Assembly: GCA_964529715.1 (NCBI GenBank)
Contig: CAZGXI010000010.1
Span: forward strand, 58,557-122,556
Direction of reading: 5' to 3'
DNA: 64,000 bases
Origin: CAZGXI01 sp964529715
GTDB lineage: Bacteria > Chloroflexota > Anaerolineae > Aggregatilineales > Ch27
The position numbers were made by a program, and so were the translations under genes. The stretch's first letter is position 1, and each line of letters starts with the position of its first letter. The notes under the pieces are model-generated. The model saw nothing but the letters and a program-made list of their open reading frames with translations. It was not told the origin of the DNA and did not search any database. Shown piece after piece: positions 17,877 to 25,222 of this stretch.

Positions 17877-18392
17877 ATGAACAACACCCCGCTGCCCACG
17901 TCCTCACAACCGGGAGTAAATCTGCCGCCAGTCAGGACTACCACCCAGCAGAACCGACGCACGATGGTGCGCCGTGCACGCATCGAGCACCTGGCGCTGG
18001 AACTGTTGCACCTGGCCAACGCGGTGCGCCTGCCGGTTCCTGTAGATGGCCTATGGCGCTTTCCGCCATCCGATCTGTGGCCTGCGCCCGTCATCGCTCA
18101 GCAAACGATCATCATAGACCCAGACAACCCCTACCTGTCGCGTTACGTCACTGCCCGCGAGATCGCCAGGGCGCTGGGCGAAAGCGCCTGGGAAGCCAAA
18201 AAACGCTTGCTGGGCGAAGGTCCCTTGAACGATGACGAACAGCATCTGTTTGCCGTCGCGCTGCTGATGCCTACACCGCTCTTCACCAACCTATCCGAAC
18301 GGCAAAAACAGCCGCACATTGTGGCATCCATCTTCCAGGTTCCGCAGTCCCTGGCCGAAACCCGCCTGCGCGACCTGGGTTATCTGAAATAA
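17877..18392 (+). CDS. ImmA/IrrE-like protein lacking the HEXXH metal motif
   Basis: A 171-residue protein whose layout resembles ImmA/IrrE metalloproteases: a variable N-terminus, a strand TIIIDP, a helix YVTAREIARALGE where HExxH is expected, then DEQHLFAVALLMPTPLF and a C-terminal FQVPQSLAETRLRDLGY matching the VS..A..RL..LG ending. The two metal-binding histidines are replaced (REIAR), so proteolysis is unlikely. The family match is by pattern only. The ATG at 17877 is used because GGTGGAGA lies about 8 nt upstream; an in-frame ATG at 17838 has no such site. No helix-turn-helix partner gene is adjacent. Confidence 0.6.
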   Translation: MNNTPLPTSSQPGVNLPPVRTTTQQNRRTMVRRARIEHLALELLHLANAVRLPVPVDGLWRFPPSDLWPAPVIAQQTIIIDPDNPYLSRYVTAREIARALGESAWEAKKRLLGEGPLNDDEQHLFAVALLMPTPLFTNLSERQKQPHIVASIFQVPQSLAETRLRDLGYLK

Positions 18393-18470
18393 TCCAAAGT
18401 TTTGAATTCGGAATTTTGAGTTGCATGAAATTCGGGATTCAAAACCCGGTGTTCGAGCGTTTAAATGCGA
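18393..18470. other. AT-rich degenerate GAATT-type repeat between genes
   Basis: Between two genes the composition switches to AT-rich, with repeated GAATTC/AATTTTGA/GAAATTC/GATTCAAAA units. It looks like a decayed short tandem repeat; I see no gene or clear hairpin in it. Confidence 0.4.
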
Positions 18471-18483
18471 TTGTGAGGGAGTT

Positions 18484-18990
18484 GTGCCTGTTTCTGTGCC
18501 CGAACCCCAGTTGGTCGGCGACGCGCTGGAAGCTGGCCTAATCGAGACAGAATTCGGTATAGTGCTGGCGTTCGGCGCACTACCGCCCAACCTGCCGCCG
18601 GAATACGTGCGGCGGCCTGCCGGACCGCTGATAGTCCGCTATGCCTGGGCCTATCTGTACCGGGATGACCTGATCGTGCCCGGCCTGATCGCCACCGAAT
18701 ACGGCGGGATGCTGGTCGGGCGCGAAGGATGGGATTTCGCTCTCAAACACAGCAATCTGCACCCCCGCGCAGACGCCATCGGGCTGCGTTCAGATGGCAA
18801 ACGCGATCAGGTGATGTTGCGCGAACTGGATTTCGGCCAGCCAGTGGCCGTGCTGGTGTACGAATCGGCGGAGGCTGCCCTGCCCCTGGCCCGTGTGACG
18901 GCCTGCTGGATCGGCCCCGGCGCGCCCCCCCTGCCCGATCTGCTGGCAGCCCATCTGCCCCGCCTGGACTGGCCGGCGAATGGACTGTAA
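18484..18990 (+). CDS. Conserved-looking hypothetical protein upstream of era
   Basis: About 168 residues, soluble, without a motif I recognise. Visible features are TEFGIVLAFGALPP, PLIVRYAWAYLYRDDLIVP and a Pro-rich C-terminus. Codon use and GC match the neighbours, and it ends 23 nt before era, so it is probably expressed with it. The start is uncertain: GTG at 18484 has GAGGGA just upstream (4 nt), GTG at 18496 is an alternative, and a TTG at 18421 would extend it into the AT-rich repeat. No function is assigned. Confidence 0.65.
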   Translation: MPVSVPEPQLVGDALEAGLIETEFGIVLAFGALPPNLPPEYVRRPAGPLIVRYAWAYLYRDDLIVPGLIATEYGGMLVGREGWDFALKHSNLHPRADAIGLRSDGKRDQVMLRELDFGQPVAVLVYESAEAALPLARVTACWIGPGAPPLPDLLAAHLPRLDWPANGL

Positions 18991-19013
18991 TCTCTTTACG
19001 AAAGAGCCAAAAC

Positions 19014-19979
19014 ATGTCCGACATTTCCGATTTCGCCGACGCGCGCGCTGAAAAGACGACCGCTACCGAAGATCTGCCGGAAAATCACCGTTCCGGCTAC
19101 GTTGCCGTGATCGGGCGGCCCAACGTCGGCAAATCCACGCTGATCAACGCCCTGCTGGGGCAGAAAATCGCCATCGTCTCGCCCAGGCCACAAACCACCC
19201 GCGTGCGGCAGTTGGGCATCCTGACGCGCGACGATGCCCAGGCGGTGTTCATGGACACCCCCGGCCTGCACAAACCGCGCCACCCACTGGGGGAATTCAT
19301 GGTCCAGGTGGCGGAAGAAGCCCTGGCCGATTCTGACCTGATTCTATTCGTGGTAGACGTGAGCAATCCACCGGAACCGGGCGACCGGATGATTACCGAG
19401 CGGATCGCCGCCGTCGCACCGGAAAAGCCCGTCATCCTGGCCCTGAACAAGATCGACCTCACACCGCCGGAAAAGCTCCAGGCGCACGTGAACACCTACC
19501 TGGACCTGGTCCAACCGACAGACTGGGTCGCCCTGAGCGCGCTGCATGCGCGTGGCGTGGACGATCTCCGTGAACGGCTGATCAGGCAGCTCCCGTTTGG
19601 CCCCCGTTATTTTCCACCAGATGAAGTGAGCGACCTGCACTTGCGCAACATCGCCGCCGAACTGATCCGCGAACAGGTGCTTCTGCACACGCGCGATGAA
19701 GTGCCCCATGCTGTCGCCGTTGAAGTCGAGGAATACACGGAACGCGAAGACGGCCTGCACGCGATCACCGCAACAATCTACGTCGAGCGCGACTCGCAGA
19801 AAGGCATCATCATCGGCAAGGGTGGCCAGATGCTCAAGCGCATCGGTTCGGCGGCCCGTGCGGAGATCGAGGCGCTGGTCGAGACGCGTGTCTTTCTGCA
19901 ACTGTGGGTCAAGGTCTTGCCAAACTGGCGGCAAGACGAAGCCATGTTGCGCCGCCTGGGCTACCGCGTCAACCGCTGA
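19014..19979 (+). CDS. era: GTPase Era
   Basis: A 321-residue Era. The G1 motif GRPNVGKS (34-41), G3 DTPG (81-84) and G4 NKID are all present, followed by a C-terminal type-2 KH domain with IIIGKGGQMLKRIG. Era binds the 3' end of 16S rRNA and assists 30S maturation. An N-terminal extension of about 25 polar residues precedes the usual start of the G domain. The ATG at 19014 has AAAGAG about 7 nt upstream; the frame is open far to the left but overlaps the preceding gene. Confidence 0.95.
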   Translation: MSDISDFADARAEKTTATEDLPENHRSGYVAVIGRPNVGKSTLINALLGQKIAIVSPRPQTTRVRQLGILTRDDAQAVFMDTPGLHKPRHPLGEFMVQVAEEALADSDLILFVVDVSNPPEPGDRMITERIAAVAPEKPVILALNKIDLTPPEKLQAHVNTYLDLVQPTDWVALSALHARGVDDLRERLIRQLPFGPRYFPPDEVSDLHLRNIAAELIREQVLLHTRDEVPHAVAVEVEEYTEREDGLHAITATIYVERDSQKGIIIGKGGQMLKRIGSAARAEIEALVETRVFLQLWVKVLPNWRQDEAMLRRLGYRVNR

Positions 19980-19991
19980 ACGGCCCTACAC

Positions 19992-20019
19992 TTGTGTTTT
20001 TCCGCACCGGGCGTATAAT
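19992..20019 (+). promoter_or_regulatory. Promoter of the Tat-like coiled-coil gene
   Basis: TTGTGT (19992-19997), a 16-bp spacer and a perfect TATAAT (20014-20019) lie just after era. Transcription would begin near 20026, leaving an unusually long leader of about 120 nt before the ATG at 20149. Confidence 0.75.
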
Positions 20020-20148
20020 GTATCCAGGAAAAGAACATATTTTCTAACACCGGGTAGCATGAAGCAAGTACAAATAGACCGTATCAATGCGATAGGTGTT
20101 GTGTTATTCTAGAAGAAGTGTAAGGGCTAGTCTCACAGGTTGTGCGCC

Positions 20149-21336
20149 ATGCAGAACATCCAGCTTGAGGAACGTCAGCGCGCCGTGCTGCTTGACCGGC
20201 TGTACCGGCGCATCAGTGCCCTCGACGACGACAGTCTGGTCGAACTGGATCGGTTAACCGTCGCGGACATTTACAACGACACCTCGGAGAAAACCAAGCG
20301 TGGGCTGGACCGTCGCAAGTTTCTCGCTACCCTGCTGCTCGGCAGCGCGGCTGTGGTCGCGGGGGGCGGCATGGCGGCGCTGTTGAGCCAAACCGTCGGC
20401 GCAGGACAGGTAACCTTCTCCGAGATGTTGGAAAACGCCCCCAATTCCGCCCCGCCGATCCCGACGGCGGGTCTGCCGCCTGAACTACGGATACAGATCG
20501 AGGCGCTACAGGCGCAGCTTGCCGAAGCCCAGTCCGAACGGCTGGCGCTGCGTGCCCAACTGGACGCGGCACAGGCCGAAATCGGTCGGCTGGCCGGGGA
20601 GCGCGACACACTGTCTGTCAATCAGGAAATGCTCTCCGCCGAGGCAGAACAGGCGCGCGCCGAGGCCGACCGGCTTGGGCAGGTGGTAAGCCTGTACGAG
20701 CAAATGGACGCCGTCGGGTTGGATAACGCCGTCGCCGCCGGGATGGGACCGATGGGCATGATGTTGATGGGCCTGCAAGGGGGTCGCCTGCTGCTGGAAA
20801 GCGGCGTCCAGGAGGCCGCGCGCCTGCTGGCAACCGTCGAGGTGCAGTCCCCGGCCATCGCCAACGGCCTGTTGTGGCTAGAAAATCAGGTCGCTGCCCT
20901 GTCGCTGCTGCTGCAGCAGTTGGAAAACGCCTTGCGCGACGTACTCAGCCCGGTTGAGCCGATTACGACCCAGATCGGCAACTTCATCGGCCAGATCATC
21001 GACATGCTGCCGTTCGGCGTCGGGCAGCACATCCGTGCTGGGCTGGAAGCCATCGGCCTGATTCTGACGCACATCCCCGAACTGGTAGCCAGCATCAACC
21101 CGGTATTCCTCACGCCGCTGCGACAGTGGGTCAGTCCTGACGGTGACAAGGGTCTCGTGCCGGAAGTGGTACGCCCGATCAGCGCCAACCTGGTCAATCC
21201 GGCGCAACAGGTCGTGGATAGCGCCAGTGCGCTCGAAACCACGTACAACGACCAGCTCAAAACGCCAGTGGAACAGGCATTGGCCACCCGCGCCCAGATT
21301 CGCAGCATGATTGCGAACCTGACGAGCCTTTCATAG
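20149..21336 (+). CDS. Coiled-coil protein with internal twin-arginine-like export segment
   Basis: A 395-residue protein that I do not recognise. The first 50 residues are charged and cytoplasm-like; then DRRKFLATLLLGSAAVVAGGG (54-74) resembles a twin-arginine signal with its hydrophobic core. A Pro-rich linker is followed by a strong coiled coil (about 112-184, repeated AQL/AEA heptads) and a hydrophobic, glycine-rich region with GMGPMGMMLMGLQGG. The C-terminal half has long amphipathic helices. It may be a membrane-anchored structural protein facing the outside. An export segment placed 50 residues in is unusual for a cleaved Tat signal and suggests a signal anchor. Confidence 0.7.
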   Translation: MQNIQLEERQRAVLLDRLYRRISALDDDSLVELDRLTVADIYNDTSEKTKRGLDRRKFLATLLLGSAAVVAGGGMAALLSQTVGAGQVTFSEMLENAPNSAPPIPTAGLPPELRIQIEALQAQLAEAQSERLALRAQLDAAQAEIGRLAGERDTLSVNQEMLSAEAEQARAEADRLGQVVSLYEQMDAVGLDNAVAAGMGPMGMMLMGLQGGRLLLESGVQEAARLLATVEVQSPAIANGLLWLENQVAALSLLLQQLENALRDVLSPVEPITTQIGNFIGQIIDMLPFGVGQHIRAGLEAIGLILTHIPELVASINPVFLTPLRQWVSPDGDKGLVPEVVRPISANLVNPAQQVVDSASALETTYNDQLKTPVEQALATRAQIRSMIANLTSLS

Positions 21337-21421
21337 AACCCCCGACACGCTTCCGCCGGTTCGACAACAGGACGCGAGCATACTTCAGGGTTTCAGTAGC
21401 AACACGGTTCACTGCCGAATC

Positions 21422-21457
21422 GCAAAGGATGCCGGGAATCATTGGGGCATCCTTTGC
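21422..21457. terminator. Terminator hairpin between convergent genes
   Basis: A perfect 12-bp stem GCAAAGGATGCC/GGCATCCTTTGC (21422-21433, 21446-21457), followed by ATTCTTT on the plus strand, sits between the coiled-coil gene and ribF. Confidence 0.75.
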
Positions 21458-21482
21458 ATTCTTTGCGATAAAAAAGATGCAT

Positions 21483-22503
21483 TCAACGCTTTTGCGCTTT
21501 GCTGCCCCCTGCGCCGGATTCCCCGGTCAACACAGCCCGCCCGGCCTCAACGTCTCGCCCGATCTGGGCCACCAGCGCCTCGACGCCGTCAAAACGCCGT
21601 TCCTCGCGTAGGCGTTCCACGAACTCCAATGTCAACGTCTGCCCATAAATATCGCGGTCGAAGTCCAGCAGGTGCGCCTCAATAGTCAGCCGTGCACCGG
21701 AGAACGTAGGCCGCACGCCGAGGTTGGTCACGGCCATGTGGCGCTCCTCGCCGAGCACCGCCCAGCAGGCATAAACGCCGTAGGCAGGCAGCACACCCTC
21801 CTCCCATACCTCAATATTGGCCGTTGGAAAGCCGATGGTCCGCCCCCGGTGATCGCCGTGTACAACCGATCCCGACAGCGCATAGGCGCGGCCCAGCCAG
21901 GCTCCGGCCTGGGCCACATCGCCGCGCTGGAGCGCCTCACGGATGCGGCTACTGCTGATGGCCTGCCCGCCGTCCTCCAGCATCAGGCTGACGACTTCGC
22001 CGAGCCCGCTGCCGTCGACAGCCTCGCGAGNNNNNNNNNNTCAGGCTGACGACTTCGACCGTAAACCCCTTTTGTGCGCCCTGTTCACGCAGAAAGGCGA
22101 CATTGCCCTCGCGCCGGTATCCCATTGCAAAGTCCGCGCCCACCCACAGCGCACTCAGGTTGAGGCGCGCACACAACAAATCCACAAAATCCGCCGCACG
22201 GATGCGTCGCACCTCCTCGTCAAAGGGATGGGTGATCACCACGTCAACACCCAGGTCGCCTAACAGCGCGGCGCGCTCTTGCGGAGCAGTAAGGTAGTAA
22301 CGCCCGGTCTGCCCACGAATGACCACATCAGGATGGGGATAAAAGGTGAGCACAACGCTCGTCCGTCCACTTGCCCGCGCCTGGCGCACCAGCCGCCCGA
22401 TCAGGTCCTGGTGGCCCCGGTGCACACCATCAAACATACCGATAGTCACAATGGAGGGCGAAGACAACTGCACAGCGTTGAGGTTATCGATGTGACTGAC
22501 CAA
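21483..22503 (-). CDS. ribF: Bifunctional riboflavin kinase/FAD synthetase, interrupted by an assembly gap
   Basis: The N-terminal half carries the FMN adenylyltransferase motifs TIGMFDGVHRGHQ and WVGADFAMGYRREG; the C-terminal half has ISSSRIREAL and the riboflavin-kinase motif GRTIGFPTANI. The frame is broken at a ten-N gap (22031-22040) flanked by a duplicated 17-bp sequence (21983-21999, 22041-22057). Removing one copy plus the intervening bases restores a continuous 320-residue protein reading EVVSLMLEDGGQ, so the break is almost certainly an assembly artefact. The start is taken as TTG at 22503, preceded by GGAGAAGG. It makes FMN and FAD from riboflavin and often closes the nusA-infB-truB operon, as here. 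Confidence 0.85.
22031..22040. other. Assembly gap (10 Ns)
   Basis: Ten unknown bases inside ribF mark a scaffold join. The flanks share a 17-bp identical sequence, indicating an unresolved overlap rather than missing DNA. Confidence 0.95.
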
Positions 22504-22518
22504 GAAGCCTTCTCCATG

Positions 22519-22722
22519 TTCTGAGAGCGTGTTTAAAAACCTACGCATCAGCCAGAGATGGCGTTGGGTAACGGTTGTGGTCCTCACCCCACCCCCTTTC
22601 CCTCAGGGCGAGGGGCTTGAGAAGCCCGTGCTGCCCCCTCTCCATGAGGGAGAGGAGGCAGGGGGTGAGGGCCGTCGGAGCACCCTGTCCATGTGGCAGG
22701 TTTTTAAACACTTTCTGAGAGC
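22519..22722. mobile_element. MITE-like element with 9-10 bp target duplication
   Basis: A roughly 184-bp non-coding element has inverted ends GTGTTTAAAAACCT (22529-22542) and AGGTTTTTAAACAC (22698-22711), with further imperfect match inward. It is bracketed by a 10-bp direct repeat TTCTGAGAGC (22519-22528 and 22713-22722) that looks like a target-site duplication. The centre contains complementary C-rich and G-rich tracts (CTCACCCCACCCCC near 22582 and GGGGGTGAGGG near 22662). It encodes no transposase and lies 16-26 nt upstream of the ribF TTG start, in its leader. Confidence 0.75.
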
Positions 22723-22842
22723 TAAACGGCACTCACCTTACCGCACCGGGCAGCAGGAAACAAGAGGGCATCATTAAAATAGTCGGAATACGGCAGGTTC
22801 TAGAGGAACGCCGGCGCCTCAAGTCCCCGGCTACACAAGAAA

Positions 22843-22860
22843 AGTCCGCTGAAGCGGACT
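22843..22860 (-). terminator. Palindromic repeat acting as likely truB terminator
   Basis: AGTCCGCT-GA-AGCGGACT is a perfect palindrome. On the minus strand it is followed by TTTTCTTG, giving an intrinsic-terminator shape downstream of truB. The form resembles short dispersed intergenic palindromes. Confidence 0.55.
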
Positions 22861-22916
22861 GAAAACAGGTCTAGCATGGGGCTTCTAAGGTCTATTCCAG
22901 TGGATTTTACCCCCTA

Positions 22917-22938
22917 GCCAGGGAATGCATTCCCTGGC
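22917..22938. repeat. Perfect 22-bp intergenic palindrome
   Basis: GCCAGGGAATG/CATTCCCTGGC is fully self-complementary with no loop bases. It lies 44 bp past the truB stop, 57 bp from the previous palindrome. The remaining DNA between 22723 and 22981 shows no gene. Confidence 0.6.
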
Positions 22939-22981
22939 GAATGTGCAAGAATTCATCACACGCTCTATCTAGAGGAAAGCA

Positions 22982-23878
22982 TTACTCACCTGCGCCGACA
23001 AACACCTTGATGGGTCGCCACTGGCCATCCTTTGCCTCCAGGATCGCCAGCAGCGCCCCCCTAGAATCGCAGGCGCGGTATTCCCCGACGGCATCCGATG
23101 GTGCAGGAATGGCACCGCCGTGCCGGACTCGCCCGGCCTGATCCTCGTCGAGCGTCACAGCGGGCAGCTCGCTCAGGGCCAGATCAGGGGCGAGCAAATA
23201 ATTGCGCCAGGAGCCATCCTGCATGGCGGCCCGAAGTGCGTCGAGCGGCACGGCGTCCTCAATTCGGAACGACCCGCTGGCAAGGCGAACCAACGCCGCC
23301 AAATGCGCGCCGACGCCCAACGCCTCGCCCAGATCGCGCGCCAGGCTGCGGATATACGTCCCCGGTGAACAGTCCACGTCCAGCGTCAGGAATGGCAGGT
23401 CACATTCGAGCAGGTCCAGGCGGTAAATCGCCACCACGCGCGGCGCGACGTCCACCGGCTGCCCGGCGCGGGCCAGGTCGTACAGCTTACGCCCACCCTG
23501 CTTGATCGCGCTATAGGCAGGCGGAAGCTGGTTGATTTCACCGCGAAAGGCCGCCAGCGCCGTCTCCACCTGCGCCTGCGTCAGGTGATCCACCGGACGT
23601 TCTGCAATGACCCGGCCTGCGGCGTCGTCGGTATCGGTCGCCACTCCCAGCCGGACGCGCGCCCGATAGCGTTTGGGCGAGCGCATGACGTACTCACTCA
23701 GGCGCGTGGCCCCTCCCAGGCACAAGACAAGCACACCCCCTGCCAAAGGGTCCAGCGTGCCGGCGTGCCCCACCCGGCGAACACCCGTCTCACGCCGCAC
23801 CAACGCCACGATGTCATGGCTAGTCGGACCGGATGGCTTGTTGACATTCAGCAGGCCGAAGACTGCTTCAGGAGGCAA
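22982..23878 (-). CDS. truB: tRNA pseudouridine(55) synthase TruB
   Basis: A 298-residue TruB. The N-terminal GLLNVNKPSGPTSHD is typical, and the catalytic aspartate 43 lies in GHAGTLDPLAGG. YSAIKQGGRKLYDLAR and the GTYIRSLARDLG motif follow, with a PUA-like C-terminus. It converts U55 of tRNA to pseudouridine. The start is TTG at 23878, overlapping the nrnA stop by 11 bp with AGGA 8 nt upstream; no ATG or GTG fits between that point and the conserved N-terminus. It is the last gene of the nusA-infB block before the repeat cluster. Confidence 0.93.
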   Translation of the reverse strand: MPPEAVFGLLNVNKPSGPTSHDIVALVRRETGVRRVGHAGTLDPLAGGVLVLCLGGATRLSEYVMRSPKRYRARVRLGVATDTDDAAGRVIAERPVDHLTQAQVETALAAFRGEINQLPPAYSAIKQGGRKLYDLARAGQPVDVAPRVVAIYRLDLLECDLPFLTLDVDCSPGTYIRSLARDLGEALGVGAHLAALVRLASGSFRIEDAVPLDALRAAMQDGSWRNYLLAPDLALSELPAVTLDEDQAGRVRHGGAIPAPSDAVGEYRACDSRGALLAILEAKDGQWRPIKVFVGAGE

Positions 23879-24845
23879 TGCGCTTTTCCTGCCGGACCGC
23901 CCGGCGAAGCTGCCTGAGCGTCTGATCCACCACGACGTCGAGCGGGCCGTTGACCGTCGCGCCGGAGGCCAGGGCATGTCCCCCACCGCCGAGCGCCAGC
24001 GCCACACCGGACACATCGTAACCGGGCATGGCGCGCAGCCCGACTTCTACCCGGCCATCGTCCAATTCGCGGAAGACGGCAGCCACGTTCGCGTCATCAA
24101 CGGAGATCAACAGGCTCACCAGCCCGCCGTCGCTGCCGTTCTTCAATTGGGCCGCCTGCCGCGTGGCACGGTCGATAACGGCCCAGATAATGCCTTTTTC
24201 CAGTCTCACCGAAGGCATCACTGCCGCCCACAGCCGCAGGTCGGCATAAGATTTTCGTCCGACAGTGCGACGGGTGATCTCGTTCAGGGGTGCACCACTC
24301 TCCATAAGCTGCTGCGCTTTGCCGAGTACTTTCGCCGTCACATTGTCGGTCCGAAAACAGAGCGTGTCCGTGACGATCCCGGTCAGCAGACAGGTCGCAA
24401 TCGACACATCAAGCGACACCTTCAGGTGCGGCAGCCAGTCGAAGATAATCTCAGCACTGGCGACCGCGCCTGTATCGACCAGATTAACCTGGCCGAAGAA
24501 CGTGTTGGTGATGTGGTGATCGACATTAATCAGTGGCGCGCCATCCGCAATAGCCGCTGCGCCCACCTTGCCCATGCGCATCTGGTCGCCGCAGTCCACT
24601 GCGATCACCAGGTCCGGCGAAACGCCGGGAAGCGCCGTCTGCACACCGTCTGCGCCAGGCAGAAAACGTAGGTCGAACGGCACGCCGTCGTCAGCAGCAA
24701 CTGCAACCCGTTTTTCCAGACGGCGCAACGCCCAGGCCAGTCCCAACAACGAACCGATAGCGTCGCCATCGGGGCCGAGATGAGTCACGACGACAATGTC
24801 ATGCGCTGCCGCCAACAGCCGGGCCGCGCTATCCCAGTCCAGCAT
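23868..24845 (-). CDS. nrnA: Bifunctional oligoribonuclease/pAp phosphatase NrnA
   Basis: A DHH/DHHA1 phosphoesterase of about 325 residues. The first metal motif THLGPDGDAIGS (21-32), VIAVDCGD, VDHHITNTFFG and the DHHA1 GGGGHALASG segment are intact. NrnA degrades nano-RNAs and dephosphorylates pAp. Its place between rbfA and truB is common in Firmicutes and Chloroflexi. The start is ambiguous: ATG 24845 is preferred, with AGAGGA about 11 nt upstream; in-frame ATGs at 24857 and 24866 lie within the rbfA end. All versions overlap rbfA by 15 bp or more. Confidence 0.92.
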   Translation of the reverse strand: MLDWDSAARLLAAAHDIVVVTHLGPDGDAIGSLLGLAWALRRLEKRVAVAADDGVPFDLRFLPGADGVQTALPGVSPDLVIAVDCGDQMRMGKVGAAAIADGAPLINVDHHITNTFFGQVNLVDTGAVASAEIIFDWLPHLKVSLDVSIATCLLTGIVTDTLCFRTDNVTAKVLGKAQQLMESGAPLNEITRRTVGRKSYADLRLWAAVMPSVRLEKGIIWAVIDRATRQAAQLKNGSDGGLVSLLISVDDANVAAVFRELDDGRVEVGLRAMPGYDVSGVALALGGGGHALASGATVNGPLDVVVDQTLRQLRRAVRQEKRIAS

Positions 24846-25212
24846 CGCCGTCACCATCCTCTTCATCTGGCGGGGGAACCTCTAGGGCGTCGAGCAGACG
24901 GTTGATGCGCTCGCCGTGCTCCAAGTTAAAATCCCAGTGAAAGCCCAGGTCTGGGGCCTGGCGCAAACGCACCCGCGCCGCCACTTCACGCCGCAGAAAG
25001 CCCTTGGCGCTGCTCAGGCCCGCCAACACTTCTACACGGCGGGTTTCGTCGCCCAGGGCATTCACATAGATGTCGGCGTACTGAATTTCGCGGTCCAGCG
25101 TGACCCGCGTCACGGTGACATCGTGCAATCGCGGGTCGCGCACTTCAGAAAACAGTAGCTCGCTGAGGATTTCGCGGATGCGCTCAGCCATACGTTCCTG
25201 TTTGAGAGTCAT
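24829..25212 (-). CDS. rbfA: 30S ribosome-binding factor RbfA
   Basis: A 127-residue RbfA with the usual N-terminus RMAERIREILSELLFSEVRDPRL, the KH-like core ADIYVNALGD and LGFHWDFNLEHGERI near the end, followed by an acidic tail (PPPDEEDGDGD). It binds 16S helix 1 during late 30S maturation and cold adaptation. It starts 10 bp after the infB stop and overlaps nrnA, consistent with one transcript. Confidence 0.93.
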   Translation of the reverse strand: MTLKQERMAERIREILSELLFSEVRDPRLHDVTVTRVTLDREIQYADIYVNALGDETRRVEVLAGLSSAKGFLRREVAARVRLRQAPDLGFHWDFNLEHGERINRLLDALEVPPPDEEDGDGDAGLG

Positions 25213-25222
25213 CGCCTGCGCC

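Noticed and set aside
22843..22938. CRISPR repeats
   Set aside because: The palindromes differ from each other and are not regularly repeated with spacers.
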